Translations under genes and position numbers: made by a program
Part shown: piece after piece, positions 25,291-38,043 of the stretch
Numbering within the stretch: position 1 is the first letter of the stretch
Layout of the letters: each line of letters starts with the position of its first letter
The notes under the pieces: model-generated
Seen by the model: only the letters and a program-made list of their open reading frames with translations
Database searches by the model: none
What the model was told of the DNA's origin: nothing
Assembly (NCBI GenBank): GCA_945910005.1
Contig: OX246739.1
Span: forward strand, 38,491,598 to 38,555,597
Length of the DNA stretch: 64,000 bases
Reading direction: 5' to 3'
Origin: Isoperla grammatica
Taxonomy: Eukaryota > Arthropoda > Insecta > Plecoptera > Perlodidae

Positions 25291-27090
25291 GGAAAACACC
25301 GCGAATGAAGCGAATTGTGAAAATGTTTTGTTAATTTTGGTCACTCGCTCTTTGCATTCGCTTGAGGGCTTGAGGTGGTTTATACTCATAACGGCAACAA
25401 GTTATAAGAAAATAATATCTGTAGCAATTTAAAAACATACAGTCAATTGATAATTATTGCAAACAAAGTAAGAAGAAGAAGTATTCGCTCGCATCGCGCG
25501 CGGTTCGCTTATCAATGTGAAAGGACGACTAAAAAGTAGAAAGAGAAGTAGGCTAGAAGTAGAGTAGTAGAAAAGTAGGGAAGTGTGTAGTGAGAAGTGA
25601 GATTCAATTTTATTTTTGGTGCCCATCACAACCCAATAGAAAGTAGGCCTAGACCTAAGCTAATGTTTATTGTTGTCCGCATTATGACAAAAAAGTACTC
25701 AAATTAATGGAGACGCAAGTGTATTTTCGGTCCGCAACACGAATAAAAAGTATACCTAATGTATACGTAAGAGCCTTTGCAGAAGAATGGAGACAATGGT
25801 ATTTTTCGCACCCTAGCGTCTGTACATTCGCATTGTTGGGTGGTGAAATCGTAAACTAATAGCTGTAAGAATAGCGGCTGCATGGAGTAGGTTAAATCCC
25901 AAACCATGAATGAGGGCCGGTATGAACGAATGTTCTAAACGTGTTTGGTTGGAGTAGGGGGGGGGGGGGGGGCAAGGGGGGAGGGGGGTCTCGTCTCGAG
26001 GCGAACCGCATTCTTTGGTAGTCTTCAGAGCCCCGAGCCGAATGCTACAAGATCTCTGTTGAAATAGCGTAGTAATAATAGCAAAGCGAAACTTTGTAGA
26101 GTAACAAAGCTAACATCATAAATCTTGTGACCGAAAGAAATTCGTAGTTTTCAACAATGAAACTAATGATACTACTTGAGTTTTCCCGAGGGGGCGGGAC
26201 AGCCATTCATTCTGGACCTATACACTGAATTGAGGCGAAACTGCGCAGCAAGCCCACTCATTCATTCATTCATTCATTCATTCGTCCATTCATTTAATTC
26301 AAGTATTTATCAAAAGTAGAGATTATTTTTAAACAATGGTGAATAGAGTTAAAACATAACAGAAATCAATTTGAAGAATACAATAATAAAATAGTGTACA
26401 TTGTTGTGTTCAAGTGACCAATCAAACCAAAAAGTCAATTGCAACTCGTTCATTGTATTCAATGTATCGCATATATTTATATATTCCTTTTTATCTAATT
26501 GTACGGTTATGAACGCCACTAGTATTCATTAAAATAAACAACATATGCCCAATTATTAAGAACACAATTATAATGTGTGTGATAACGTAAACTAAACTTT
26601 CAATGCCACATATGTAAGTAACATATTCATTTTGTCATTTTTATTTATGTTGAATTTTAATTATGAATGGGACAGTGCTAATCGAGAGGGTGAGCAATGT
26701 GCGATGACAGTGGTAGGTAGGACACCTTGGGTGCCGTGGGTAGAGTATAATGCTGTTTAGAGGCAGCCTCAGGTGACTCAAGATTAGCTGTGAGAGAACA
26801 GGAAGGATAACGTACGTAATGCACGTTTGATCCCCTCGTATGATCAGCAGGGTCACCCTATTCTACCTCAGGCCCAGACGAGCACTTCATTATATTGTTT
26901 CCATGAGAGTTATGGCTGATGTTCGAAATGGCGATGGTCGGCGAAGTATGGCGATGTTCAAAAATCGTAGTCACATCGAAATAGTATTTCGACTATTTCG
27001 ACTATATTTTCCCTTTATAATCGAGTAACAGCCCATCGTGTTATAGGCAACCCAAGACAACCTTACATATGAATAGCTTACATATGAATA

Positions 27091-27304
27091 GAATAGCGCA
27101 GTCTTCTGTACTTTTATAGGCAACCCAAGACTACCTTACACATGCTTTCGTCACAGGCGAGGGGCTCGTAGCCAATCAGCGATCGGTATTTCCGCGCGCT
27201 TGTCTCGGGCGGTTCGCTGGTTAGCACGAGTGCCTCGCCTGTGACGAAAGCATGTGTAAGGTAGTCTTGGGTTGCCTATAAAAGTACAGAAGACTGAGCT
27301 ATTC
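27091..27304. mobile_element. Young hairpin MITE with TA target duplication
   Basis: Arms 27091-27162 and 27233-27304 (72 bp each) are reverse complements with one mismatch, around a 70-bp GC-rich centre. TA flanks both sides, as in Tc1/mariner-type insertions. Non-coding. A partial copy of the arm sequence lies just upstream at 27041-27070. Confidence 0.88.
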
Positions 27305-30300
27305 TAGCTATTGCTAAATTTTGATTTTAAATCTCGTGTTTAAGATGCAAATAAAAAACATTTACATTCCCAACACTTTCAAACTTCCTGTGAACGAGGA
27401 AACGTCTATTCGAAACCCTGATTATATTTGAGGTTAATGCGACGGTGTCTTGCCTCGGAGCTTGAGCCAATGGATGCGTGGACCACAAAATAAGTCTCAT
27501 ACGCCGCAAAACAAAAGAGATCACAACACACACACATAGAAACACACGCACATACGCACACGCACGCAAGACATAAGGGGGGCGTTGTCTCACTTCATTA
27601 ACAAGGCAGGTGTACAGAACGGAAATAATTTAATTCGGTTGTTTGGGTATTTGGGTATTTCTACATAGTCGTCTTGCCAGCGACAACGTAATACTGTACA
27701 CAGGTTATTTATATGAATGCCAAACTGTCGAAGCAATTAATGACAATCTTGAAATTTGTTTGAAGCTACAAAATGTAGCAAACAAAATAGTCGATAATTT
27801 TACTAGTTTTTTCTACGCCCACATAACAATAAATTATGAAAGCGCTGGGCCTTGATTCAATAAAGCGTGAGATACAAAAGGTAAATCAAAACTATAGGGT
27901 TTTGCGTGAGCTGGTCTATGAGTGGGAAGCAGATGAAAGCAGTGTGACTGTGAAACGCAATCTAAACTCAACTCAGGTTGCTCCATTCGTCGTTACAAAT
28001 TCTTGACATAATACATGACCAGTAGATCTGGTTTATTTAAAAAAAAAAAATTTACTTACGCATGCATTAATACTAATACTGAACACGAAAAAAGACGGTG
28101 AAACAGTTAGCTAAATCATTGGGACATGTAAAGCACGTTAGCAATATTCAGCCAACAAGTCGTAAACCAGCCTGTGGTTTGGCGGGAAAGTTCAAGCAAG
28201 AACAAAACGTGACGGGGCCACCCTTACATGTACACTCAGCTATCATAATGTGGAATGGGACTTCTATGAACCATAACTCATCATAAGACGCAGCAATATT
28301 ATCTATCACTGTCACACCTCCATATCCTAAAGTTGACCCTGCGTGAAGTCTAGTCTCATGCAGAGTACAATAGTGCAACTTCTCTAGTTCCTTCATTGAA
28401 ACGGGTCCATTAGAGATCATTTACGATCTTGGGTTGGATACCTAAACCTTCCTAGCACAGAGGGCGTGACTACGGGACTTGTGAACTCTACTAAGCGGAA
28501 GACTGTTTTCACGAATGTGTGAAAGAACGCTAGTGAATATATTGATATACTCCCATGCCTGAAAGGTGCAATAGATAAGGATCTAAAGTCAGTATGAGAC
28601 GTGTTACTTTGGGATTAGTTTATACTTTATCTGCTCAGTCCACGCATTATATTTTCGTTTTCTGTCGTACATGTTTGATAAAAGCATCAGTTGTTCAACT
28701 GTATGGACTTGATTAAGTTGGTATAATACTATAAATATTTTTGGGGGAAGGATATGGTCATGGTTTTAAGAAATAAAGGTTTAGTTATACCGAAAGTACA
28801 TATTCCCTATCGTGGCTAGGTGGACACACACATTCCAAAGAGCTTGTAAGTCTCTGCAAGTGCTTTGCCACAATAAAGAAAGTCGGCTCCAAGTGATTAA
28901 TACGATAGTAATAATTACAGCGAATGAGTTATTTCATCTGGTTGTTGCGAGACGGCCGTCAGTTCTCTACCCACTCACAACATTAGCCAGTCGAGTCACG
29001 TGCCGCCATTGTAACAGTACGGCCAATATTGTCATATGAAATTCATGGGTAAACATTCAAGAAAGAAAGTAAATAAAAACGAAAAACGGTTTTTATACAT
29101 GGCGACAGAAATAGCCAGTACCGGTTCTCGTAACTACCCGGCTGGGCTCCGACCTTTTCATGTGTTTTACGTTCATTGCATGATTCAGTTTGTCGTCGAC
29201 TAATTTACTGCAACAAGCCTTTGAAACTCTGCTTAATAAATGTCTATTTATATGCCTTTATATTGATATAAGGCCTTAACAACATTGACTTGGGAATCAG
29301 GGGGCATTGCCTCCTCCCCCCCCCCCCCCCCCTAGTTTGACAAGTTAATAGCTCTGTCAGTTTTACTCTTTTCTTCTCATCTCATATAGATATATACATG
29401 TTTATTGCCCTAACCTGAACCCCACTGAGCCACTGAGCTATCGCGAACCATATTGCTGGGCTTGTTACAACTATAAATATGTCTCATTGTACATCTTACA
29501 TAGCGTAACGAGCTCTATGGCTGCTCAAGAACAATAACAATTGTATGAGTGGGTGATTGATGAAGTTGACAAACACATGACATCTATTTCCAAGCCAGGA
29601 TTCGAACCTGAACCGATGGATTTTGCATGCATTGCATGTATACTGTTATGGATTTTATTTACAATTTAAAAGCAGTAGGCGAGGCGGTTCCCCCCACATT
29701 TTACATTTTCAAAAATATATAAAAAATTAACCTTACTTAAATTGATACTGAAATCGGTGCTACACATCAACAATATTTTTTTTTAATTTCGAGTGTGCAC
29801 ACGGCAGATATTGCGTCTAAAACACCTTTAAATTTCCAGTTCACTGCAAGGAGGCAAACTGTTAACGATTAGAACAAAATGTGTTACTTTAATGAAAATT
29901 TATAAATTTTCGTTGTTTCTCTCTACTATCACCGCTAATAAAAGATTTTTTGCACGTGCGCATCCAACTACATTATTTCGAGTCACTATACGACAATAAA
30001 AATTGGCGATCGAGTTGAAGATTGTATACCGACATATAACGCATTGCCAGCACTGGCAATTAACCAAAATTTCTAACTTGTTTCTTGCTTGGTTTTGAGT
30101 AGGAATCCATTCATCAGAAATGGTGTCGAGTAGAGAAGGTGATCTCTGCTTCGACTGTTGTGTGGTGTTTTTACGTTTCATTAGTTTGATATTTTATATT
30201 ATGCCTCAACATTTCCTGAACTCAGGAACCATTTGATTTATATAAAACTTTACATCATCAGAACTGCGAACAGCCACAGCCAGTAGTAGTATCGGTAATA

Positions 30301-31586
30301 GCAATTATTGTAGACCGGCCAGATAAAACTTGTACGTTTTACAAACCCCAAAATAGTGAGTTGACAATACAAGTTTGCACGGCTGTCGAGACATCTTCGC
30401 AACTACGTGATTCACTTAGGCTCCCGAGGACTTGAGGACTCGTCCAATAGACAAAGTACGTCGGTAAACAAAACGTCCACTTGACCGACGTCCGGTCTGG
30501 CCACGTCTCGAACACTCGTTCCTAACTTTGAGTAAGGTAAGGAGTGATATATTCCGAAGGGGAAAAACTATCAAGAAGTTCTTAATATTTAAGTGTCAAA
30601 ACTACAGTATTTAACCAAAACAATGAGTAAAGTTGGCAGCTGATTGTTCACATACAATTTTAGGTTCATGTTCCTATTGTAATTATATCACGCACCTCAA
30701 AGGTCAAACCGTTTTGTCTCAAGCGGTTTGAAATGTATGGTATATGTATAGTAATCCGTATTGTGCAAGCACATTAGGTAGCCTGTACTGGGTGGGCACT
30801 TGTAGAAGTCCATGATGTTGTGTGCTTACCTAATCTGCACTCAGTGGCGTATTCAGGAATTTGTAAAGGGAGGAGGATGCGATATTTGAGTGGAAAGTTA
30901 GAAGGGCCAAACAAGTCGAAAGTGGTTCGAGTTCTTGGCCCACCAAAGATACTCCCCTCCATGTATCGCCAAACGGTGAACAACTTCTAATAGTAACGAC
31001 ATAGGCATTAGTGGACTATTCTGCATTATTTTTGGTTCGTCTTGAGGCCTTCATTTTAGGAATAAAAAAAACAATCAACAAGTTATCCATTTTCGTTTTC
31101 GCGAGTTGGCGTTACTGAGCAAAACTCAAACCGGCGAATTCTTTCTCCAACAAGAGAACACAAATATTTGCAGAATACACTTTTTTCATGTTCCACTGGA
31201 AACGTTTGAATTCCTCACAGGGAACATAAACTAATGGTCAGGAATCGCAGTAAAGTTTGCTGGGGTATGTAAGAAAGATGTAGGCCTAAGTGGTGTTACT
31301 GATTGTTCAACGCTGTGTGATTGTTGTCATAGATAAAGGATACTATGCTTTATGTTTCATTATTTGTATTCCCTCCACCCCCTGGTTTTTACACTTGTAC
31401 ACTTGGTACACTAGTAATGTATAATATCGTAGGAAGAGAATTATCTAACAAATTTGATATCATTTTAACACATGGCTCAGGAGTAAACCAGAAAATAACG
31501 AGCTTCAGCCTTGTTGCAGAGCAGAGAAGTATGGCGCTGTTCAGGATGTCAGGGGTGTACAGTATCAGGCCTATATACAGTACACC
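27305..31586. other. Intronic stretch, no exon seen
   Basis: Contains (CA)n-rich sequence at 27520-27560, poly-C at about 29318-29332, a minus-strand B-box-like GGTTCGAATCC at 29598-29608, and an isolated hAT-like end CAGTGGCGTATTCAGG at 30842 without a matching partner. Confidence 0.45.
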
Positions 31587-34421
31587 CAGTGGCGTCACTA
31601 GGGGGTTTTGGGGGGGGGCCTGCGCCCCCCCAATCGCAATCTGCGCCCCCCCAATAATTTCCTCGTTCAATCAATTTTATTGCTTAAATTTCCAATCTTA
31701 AAGTGCTTTGCGTGTCGCTTTTAAAAATCGAAGATCAAAAGTCTTTGATCAACAATACTTACATATATTATAATATTTCATTAATAATTATGACATGCTA
31801 ATTGCAATTAATCAAGCCTTCATTGATTAAAATGTAACCGTTAATCAGCATTTATCTCCTGCATATAATTTATGAAAGATATTTAATATTATTACATTTT
31901 GTACCACAAAGAGTGGTCACTTTATTGACAGATGTTCTTTAGATGGAGTTTTGTGACAAGTCGTATTAGTGGATAGTATAATATGTCTAATCTTATGTAA
32001 AGTAATTGAGGAATTACTGACATTGTTATCTTATGAATTAATAATTAAAATACTATAACAAATATACCGTGACAATCATAATATTATTTCATGCAATCAG
32101 TTCAATCAGTTTCGATCATGATAGGATTTCACCTCAAAACGCGTTTTAGTCCACTAAGCATCATGCAGGGCCAAAAATTGTTTCGCCTTCGGCGACGTTG
32201 CCTCCGGTGGCAGGGGCTTCGCCTTCGAACCAGCTGCATACCCGGCTACAACACTCGTTACGAGTACAAATTACACGATGCGAGTGGACAACTAGTAGTC
32301 GATATTTGTAGAATGTTGGGAAACAATATAAAGTGTATTCCAACGAATGAATTCACTGCCGTTTTTGCACGCAACTGCTATGCGCGCCAAGGGTCTTCCC
32401 CCACCACCCGGCCGCGCGCTCAGAGTGAGAGACTGCTCGTAAATTATACCTGTCCTGTCCTGTTGTAAATGTCCTCTATTCATACTGTAGTCACACATAC
32501 AAAATCCACAGATTCATTATTTCTTAAGTTTTAACACGTTATTTGGATTCTTGAATAAAAACCAATACGTTTCCATGTTTGAATCGTCCTAATAGGCCAA
32601 CAGCTTCACAAAGAAGAAACAGTCACTACTTTGCCGTATACTCTCAGTCACTATACAAATGCATTACTTAGGAGTTATTATAAATTATTGTAAATTATAA
32701 ATACAAATTTATTTTTATTATATTTATTTTGTTTTATTATTTAAAACAGGAAATTCTGCGACATGTGTAAAGTTTTAACTCATTTTTTTATTGACTGACA
32801 GTTTCCGTCATGGTGTTTGTTATATGTTTTTATCACTCATTTGTTCATTTGTTTATATTTATCTTCAGTGCTCAATTAAACCATGTTTGTATTATTCGTC
32901 ATTTGTGGGTTCTGTACCTGTTGAGAGTTGATGTTATGCAATAAACAAATAGGCCTAAATAAATAACTAAACTTGGTATACATAACAATTCACGGATCAT
33001 GCACGAAGGCATTCGCTTACTAAAATAGAAACTTGTTTTCACTTTACGAGCCATATAGTGTGAATACAAGTGTTCGTAGTCGACCCCTACCCCATTGGAA
33101 ATCTGTATAAACTGTTGCTAATTATTTTATACGTGATATTTTCCATACAAAAAAACCCTAGCAAATAGTGTTGAGTTCTAATGCAATTAATTATCGACTC
33201 TGAATTCGTACGTACCTCAGTCTTATGCACTCTGCTGATACACACCCACGCACGAGTAGATTATTATAATTTAGTTGTACAATAAACATTTAATCCGTCG
33301 TCTCACGTCGAAGAGACGAAACCGTTGACTAATCTTTCCAACAAAAGGCAATTATTTAACAAAAGAGCATTGAAGATGTTGTTTCCCTGCCAGATGTCAT
33401 TTTTCGATGTCGCCAAGTCACTTACAGGTGTATCGCGGGACATTCAACTTTCTTTCAAAATATACTAAGGGGTAGGACGAGTGACAAAAGAATGCGTTGA
33501 TGAGTAACGGTGATGTGACAATTGTGTAAGGAAGGGTTGGTCAGTTAGAGGTGACTGACCCGCTTATTCCGCACGTGCGATTTGGGATTTGCCGATGGTT
33601 CGCCGTTTTCGACTTTGAAAGAATAATCATCATAATTTACGTATTATAACTTGGATCATCTTCCATCTATAGGCCTATTATGCCCATTATGCCTATTATT
33701 ATGCCTATTATGCCACTTTCCACATCCAGTTAACGTATGTGTTGTGATTAATCGGTTACGTCATCTGAAGAAGTTATTCATACCGTATTGAAGTGTCAGT
33801 ATTATCTTCTTGTGATGTAGTCGGTCTATTGGGACGTTTCAAACATAAAAACGTGTTGATTTTTATTCAAGAATCCAAATAATTGGTTAAAAGTTAAGAA
33901 ATTTTGAATCTGTAGATTTTGTATGTGTTACTGAAGCGATTAACTGTATCAATAGAGACTGAATAGAGGGCATCTTGACAGGAATAATTTACGGTCAGTC
34001 CCTCGAACTCGCCGCGCGGCCGAGTAGTGGGAGAAGACCCTTGGCGGGGTCGGAGGGGAAATGCGGCTACGTCAGTGAATTCATTCGTTGGAATACACTT
34101 TAGTTTGAAATATACAACTGCCAGTGTTGGGAAAGTTTCTTCATCAATTTCGTTTTTGAAAGTGGTGTTCACAGTTCAACACGTTGTTCCACATAACTAT
34201 CATCATTTATCGATTTTTAAACGTGTTTATATGCGTTCTAACAAAATAGTAGGCTGAAAAATTTTCGCCTCCGGCGGCTGGGGCTTGGCCCCAGACCCCC
34301 GAAAGCTTCGCCAAGTCCCGGGGCCCCTACCATCGTTTTCCGTACGGGGCCCTTACCCCCCCCCCCCCAGTCCGCCTCTACTTGCGCCCCCCCCAATCCC
34401 AGAATCCTAGTGACGCCCCTG
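31587..34421. mobile_element. Non-autonomous hAT-type element, 2835 bp
   Basis: Begins CAGTGGCGTCACTAGG and ends CCTAGTGACGCCCCTG, imperfect inverted termini followed internally by G/C-rich runs. It is flanked by an exact 8-bp duplication AGTACACC (31579-31586 and 34422-34429). Eight-bp duplications and CAG(T/G)GGCGT termini are typical of hAT (Tip100-like) transposons. No transposase frame is visible. The interior holds a large inverted repeat (32330-32563 against 33859-34111). Confidence 0.85.
32330..34111. repeat. Large internal inverted repeat inside the hAT element
   Basis: AAGTGTATTCCAACGAATGA (32331) is mirrored by TCATTCGTTGGAATACACTT (about 34081), and TTGGATTCTTGAATAAAAA (about 32543) by the reverse sequence near 33860. 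Arms are roughly 235-250 bp and partly diverged, separated by ~1.3 kb of AT-rich sequence. They may be a nested element or expanded subterminal repeats. Confidence 0.75.
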
Positions 34422-34429
34422 AGTACACC

Positions 34430-35048
34430 GGTATTGAGACACATTCTGAAATTGTTTTCAAGTTTTAATTTGTGAGCGGTGTCCCATCCATCACGTGTTG
34501 TCACTAAGGAAGGCCATTGTCTACGACGTTTCGACTTGATTACGCATTCAAATTGCCGCCTTGCAACGGGTCCGTGACATTCCTCGGAGCTGCGGCCAGA
34601 ATGCATCCAGCGCTTACGGTCTTTGAACCTGGTGCGCCGCTTGTTGTGTACATTCATTTCGTGCACATTATCTGGGTCGACGGGGGCTGCCTTATTACAC
34701 ACTCATTCTTCTTACTTAGTACTACCTTAAACCGTTTGTCAAGTAAACCTTACATTACAATTTTCAAAAACCTGACACATATACACAGGGATTCATTATT
34801 ATTGTTGTTTTTTTTGACTGAATTTAAGTGTCTTACTTTTTTACTTCTGTAAGTTCGTCCCACTCGGTCAGTTCTGGAATCATTAGACGAAGCAAACGTC
34901 TTATGAACAATGCTGACGCTGTGAAGTTTTTCTTGAGACATTATTAAAAACATGGTTTCTCGCGCGGTTTATCGGATGTGTTGACCGGGGTCGACTGGTA
35001 AACATTTGAACTCCGGCTTGGGCATGTTTTCATTTTCGTGAATCACTC
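34430..35048. other. Intronic, nothing recognised
   Basis: Unique-looking sequence between the hAT element and the 15-bp minisatellite. Confidence 0.4.
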
Positions 35049-35606
35049 ACTTATCATCTCAGTCAGCATCACCTCAGTTAGCATCGTCTCAGCTAGCATC
35101 GCCTCAGTTAGCATCGCCTCAGTTAGCATCGTCTCAGTTAGCATCGCCTCAGTTCGCATCATCTCAGTCAGCATCGCCTCAGTTAGCATCGTCTCAGTTA
35201 GCATCGCCTCAGTTAGCATCGCCTCAGTTAGCATCTTCTCAGCTAGCATCTTCTCAGTTAGCATCGTCTCAGTTAGCATCGCCTCTGTTAGCATCTTCTC
35301 AGTTAGTATCGTCTCAGTTAGCATCTTCTCAGTTAGCATCTTCTCAGTTAGCATCGCCTCAGTTAGTATCGCCTCAGAGCATCTTCTCAGTTAGCATCGC
35401 CTCAGTTAGCATCGCCTCAGTTAGCATCGCCTCAGTTAGTATCGCCTCAGAGCATCTTCTCAGTTTCAGTTAGCATCGCCTCAGTTAGCATCTTCTCAGC
35501 TAGCATCGTCTCAGTTAGCATCGTCTCAGTTAGTATCGCCTCAGTCAGTATCGCCTCAGAGCATCTTCTCAGTTAGCATCGCCTCAGTTAGCATCGCCTC
35601 TTCCCA
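35049..35606. repeat. 15-bp minisatellite
   Basis: About 36 copies of AGCATCGCCTCAGTT with variants (GTC, TTC, ATC at the third triplet) and a few short deletions. The unit length is a multiple of three and stop-free on both strands, which explains long Ser-Val-Ser-Ile and Met-Leu-Thr-Glu frames; these are not supported as genes. Confidence 0.95.
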
Positions 35607-37077
35607 ATTAATGTCATCACCCCAGTTTCCATTCCAAGTTATCTTAGATTGTGTATATATAAATGGAAATGCACGAGTATATGTTTACATGTATAGAGGT
35701 CCCACACTACCTAATCTCAGGCTGACGTCACAGCGGGAGATACGAGGGACGTCCATGGCTACACCGCTCATAGCAGTTATCCGCGTTGAGTGCGTTGCAA
35801 ATAGCAACGGCCAAAGGGCGGTTCATAAGTATTGGAATGAGAAATAAAACATATTATTTACAATAATTTTAAATTATTCGATTTTTCATAAAATGTTTTG
35901 CGAATGCCCAAGATAAAAAAAAACCTAAAATTCAAACATTCAAAACATCAGTTTTGATGGTAGGGAAGTACTTCTATATTCGTGGTCTATCCTTGTTAAT
36001 AGCATGTGAAGTGCGAGCAAAGATTATCACATGGAGGGTGAGAGCCTACGCAAGATAGGGGTCGCGTGAAGCGCCTCGCTCGTGCGCGGTGACTCATGTC
36101 CGTGGAGGTCACACACGCACGCTAACATGTGTAGTGCGAGCCTACGCAGGATGTGCAATGACCCCAGCCGGCCTGGCTTGCATTCTGATCATTACTGTCT
36201 AAACACTCTACGTGGTTTGTTTCGCACGTATAGAAACCAGTGTTGGCGAGGATCATCTCTTGGTTTCATAACGAGTATCCCCCCCTCCCCCCCCACCAAC
36301 CACCCGCACAACAAACCCCAGCACTGTCGCAGAGTGTTGTCTGTCCGAGCTGCTACTACAAATTACATGACGTCATCTTTTAGAGACCCGAGGGAGTGGT
36401 ATCATTATTGTTACCTGATGAATTTAAAACTCTCCCAAGTTGTTTTCCGGACATTAAATAACACTTAGTCCTGATCGTTATAACCCAGTGGCGGTACTGA
36501 AAGGGTCCAAATTGGGCTGTAGCGCACCTGAAAGTTCCCTTGCCCACCCAGTTGGCTTAGTATATTTTATTTTTGAAGATTTCTCTCTACCCTTTAAATT
36601 TAATATATTATATAAAGGAATAATCCCACAATAATATTGCTTACATTTTAGAAATACGCTTCAAATTCATAAACAGATATTTAACAACAAAAATAACATC
36701 GCCGTATTATTAGTAAGCAATAGCATACATCATTGGTTGCATTGAATATTTGTACGAGAAAGAAACATACACAGTACAGTAAATATGTCTTTACTTTTTG
36801 AACATATTACATAGCTATAGGGCCTTACACATTAATCTGCCAGTTTTCTATTCTCATTTCAATAACTCTTGAAAAACCATAATTTATTAATTTTCTCATT
36901 CCTCGATCCGTTCTTTTCACACTGTTCAATTGTTTTCATTTTTTCATTTCCAAAATCAAGAAAACTGAATGAACTGAAAACTGAATGAGCTTTAACCACA
37001 CCTCAGCATATGACGTCTCGTTATGGTAATTCTGTCGATGCCAGTACTAAATGTGTTGTTGTTGTTGTTGCTTGCAG
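35607..37077. other. Intronic stretch before the terminal KLF exon
   Basis: CRE octamers at 35723 and 36368, and an isolated hAT-like end CAGTGGCGGTACTG at 36486. The final segment is a (GTT)n tract and the exon acceptor. No exon recognised. Confidence 0.45.
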
Positions 37078-37268
37078 GGGAGAAGCCATACAAGTGCCAA
37101 TGGCCCGAGTGCGAGTGGCGTTTCGCCCGTTCAGACGAGTTGACTCGGCACTATCGCAAACACACGGGCGCTAAACCCTTCAAGTGTGTGGTTTGTGAGC
37201 GCTCGTTTGCCCGCTCCGATCATTTGGCTCTGCACATGAAGCGCCACATGCCCAAGACGCCCAAGTGA
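37078..37268 (+). CDS. KLF5 (dar1): KLF5/dar1-like factor, terminal exon with zinc fingers 2 and 3 and stop
   Basis: Last coding exon, after a (GTT)n tract and CTTGCAG acceptor (AG 37076-37077), ending at TGA 37266-37268. It encodes the GEKPYKC linker, finger 2 (C295, C300, H313, H317; [19 protein letters not shown]), the TGAKPFKC linker, finger 3 (C325, C328, H341, H345; [17 protein letters not shown]) and the short tail MPKTPK. The RSDEL and RSDHL helices are the standard KLF/SP contacts for CCRCRCC-type boxes. Finger 3 has the C-X2-C spacing usual for the family. Spliced length in the window is 351 residues. QWPECEWRF and [13 protein letters not shown] resemble arthropod dar1 more than vertebrate KLF5; this assignment is from memory of the family and needs a tree. 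The stop codon sits at the start of a 56-bp tandem array. Confidence 0.96.
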
Positions 37269-37530
37269 GCTGCGCGAGCGAGCAGCTCCAAGCCCCGTGA
37301 AGCCACGCCCAGCCGCTCAAGTGAATTGCGTAAGCGTGCAGCTCCAACCCCTGTGTAGCCACGCCCAGCCGCTCAAGTGAACTGCGTAAGCGTGCAGCTC
37401 CAACCCCTGTGTAGCCACACCCAGCCGCTCAAGTGAGCTGCGTGAGCGAGCAGCTCCAACCCCAGTGTAGCCACGCCCAAATGCCCAAGTGAGCTGCGTG
37501 AGTATGCAGCTCCAACCCCCGTGTAGGACC
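37263..37530 (+). repeat. 56-bp tandem array beginning at the KLF stop codon
   Basis: Units start at 37263, 37319, 37375, 37431 and 37487 (exactly 56 bp apart), each opening with AAGTGA; the fifth is diverged and incomplete. The first AAGTGA supplies the last lysine codon and the TGA of the KLF gene. The unit core reads CAGCTCCAACCCC then CCACGCCCA (37303, 37359, 37471) or CCACACCCA (37415), which match the KLF/SP box consensus. Confidence 0.9.
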
Positions 37531-38043
37531 CCCACAGAAGAATTGGCCTCACTGCTCAAGCGTTGTCAACAACTTTAGCGAAGTTCTGCTTCTCTGCAGG
37601 AAGAATCAGCTGCGCAATAATCCATGACAAGAATAGAACGTTGTGTGTGAAACGTTAGACTAGCGCTTAAGCCCATGTGCGATTTATGCCAATAGTCTCG
37701 CCGGTGAACGCTCGACTGTTCCCAGTCATTACAAAGTGACTTACTGGACACCAAGTGCCATCCAAGTGCCATCCAAGTGCCATTGATACAGGGACACGTG
37801 CGCACTCAAGAACGAACGAGCTGATATCATGATTTAGTTTTAATGTAAAGTTTTTATTTTGTACAGTTTTTCAATTTTATACATTATTTTTAAGTCACAA
37901 ATGAAAGTCAATTGTTTTATCTGTATTAATTTTTATATCTCAATATTATAATTGAAAGAAAGGTAATCTCTGTTGTATTTAAAAGACAATCAATATACAC
38001 AGTCACTAACCCAAGCGGCGTGAAGTATTTATCAGTTGTGAAC

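Larger units (their letters stand above)
23935..27090. other. Intronic stretch, no exon seen
   Basis: AT-rich with poly-G tracts (24520, 25958), (ATTC)n at about 26260-26284 and a fragment (27041-27070) matching the arms of the neighbouring MITE. No coding sequence recognised. Confidence 0.5.
23935..37077 (+). other. KLF intron between finger-1 exon and terminal exon
   Basis: Phase-1 intron of 13143 bp, GTAACT...CTTGCAG. It holds a TA-flanked hairpin MITE, a 2.8-kb hAT-type element, a 15-bp minisatellite, several poly-G/poly-C tracts and a tRNA-like relic. No exon was recognised within it. Confidence 0.85.
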
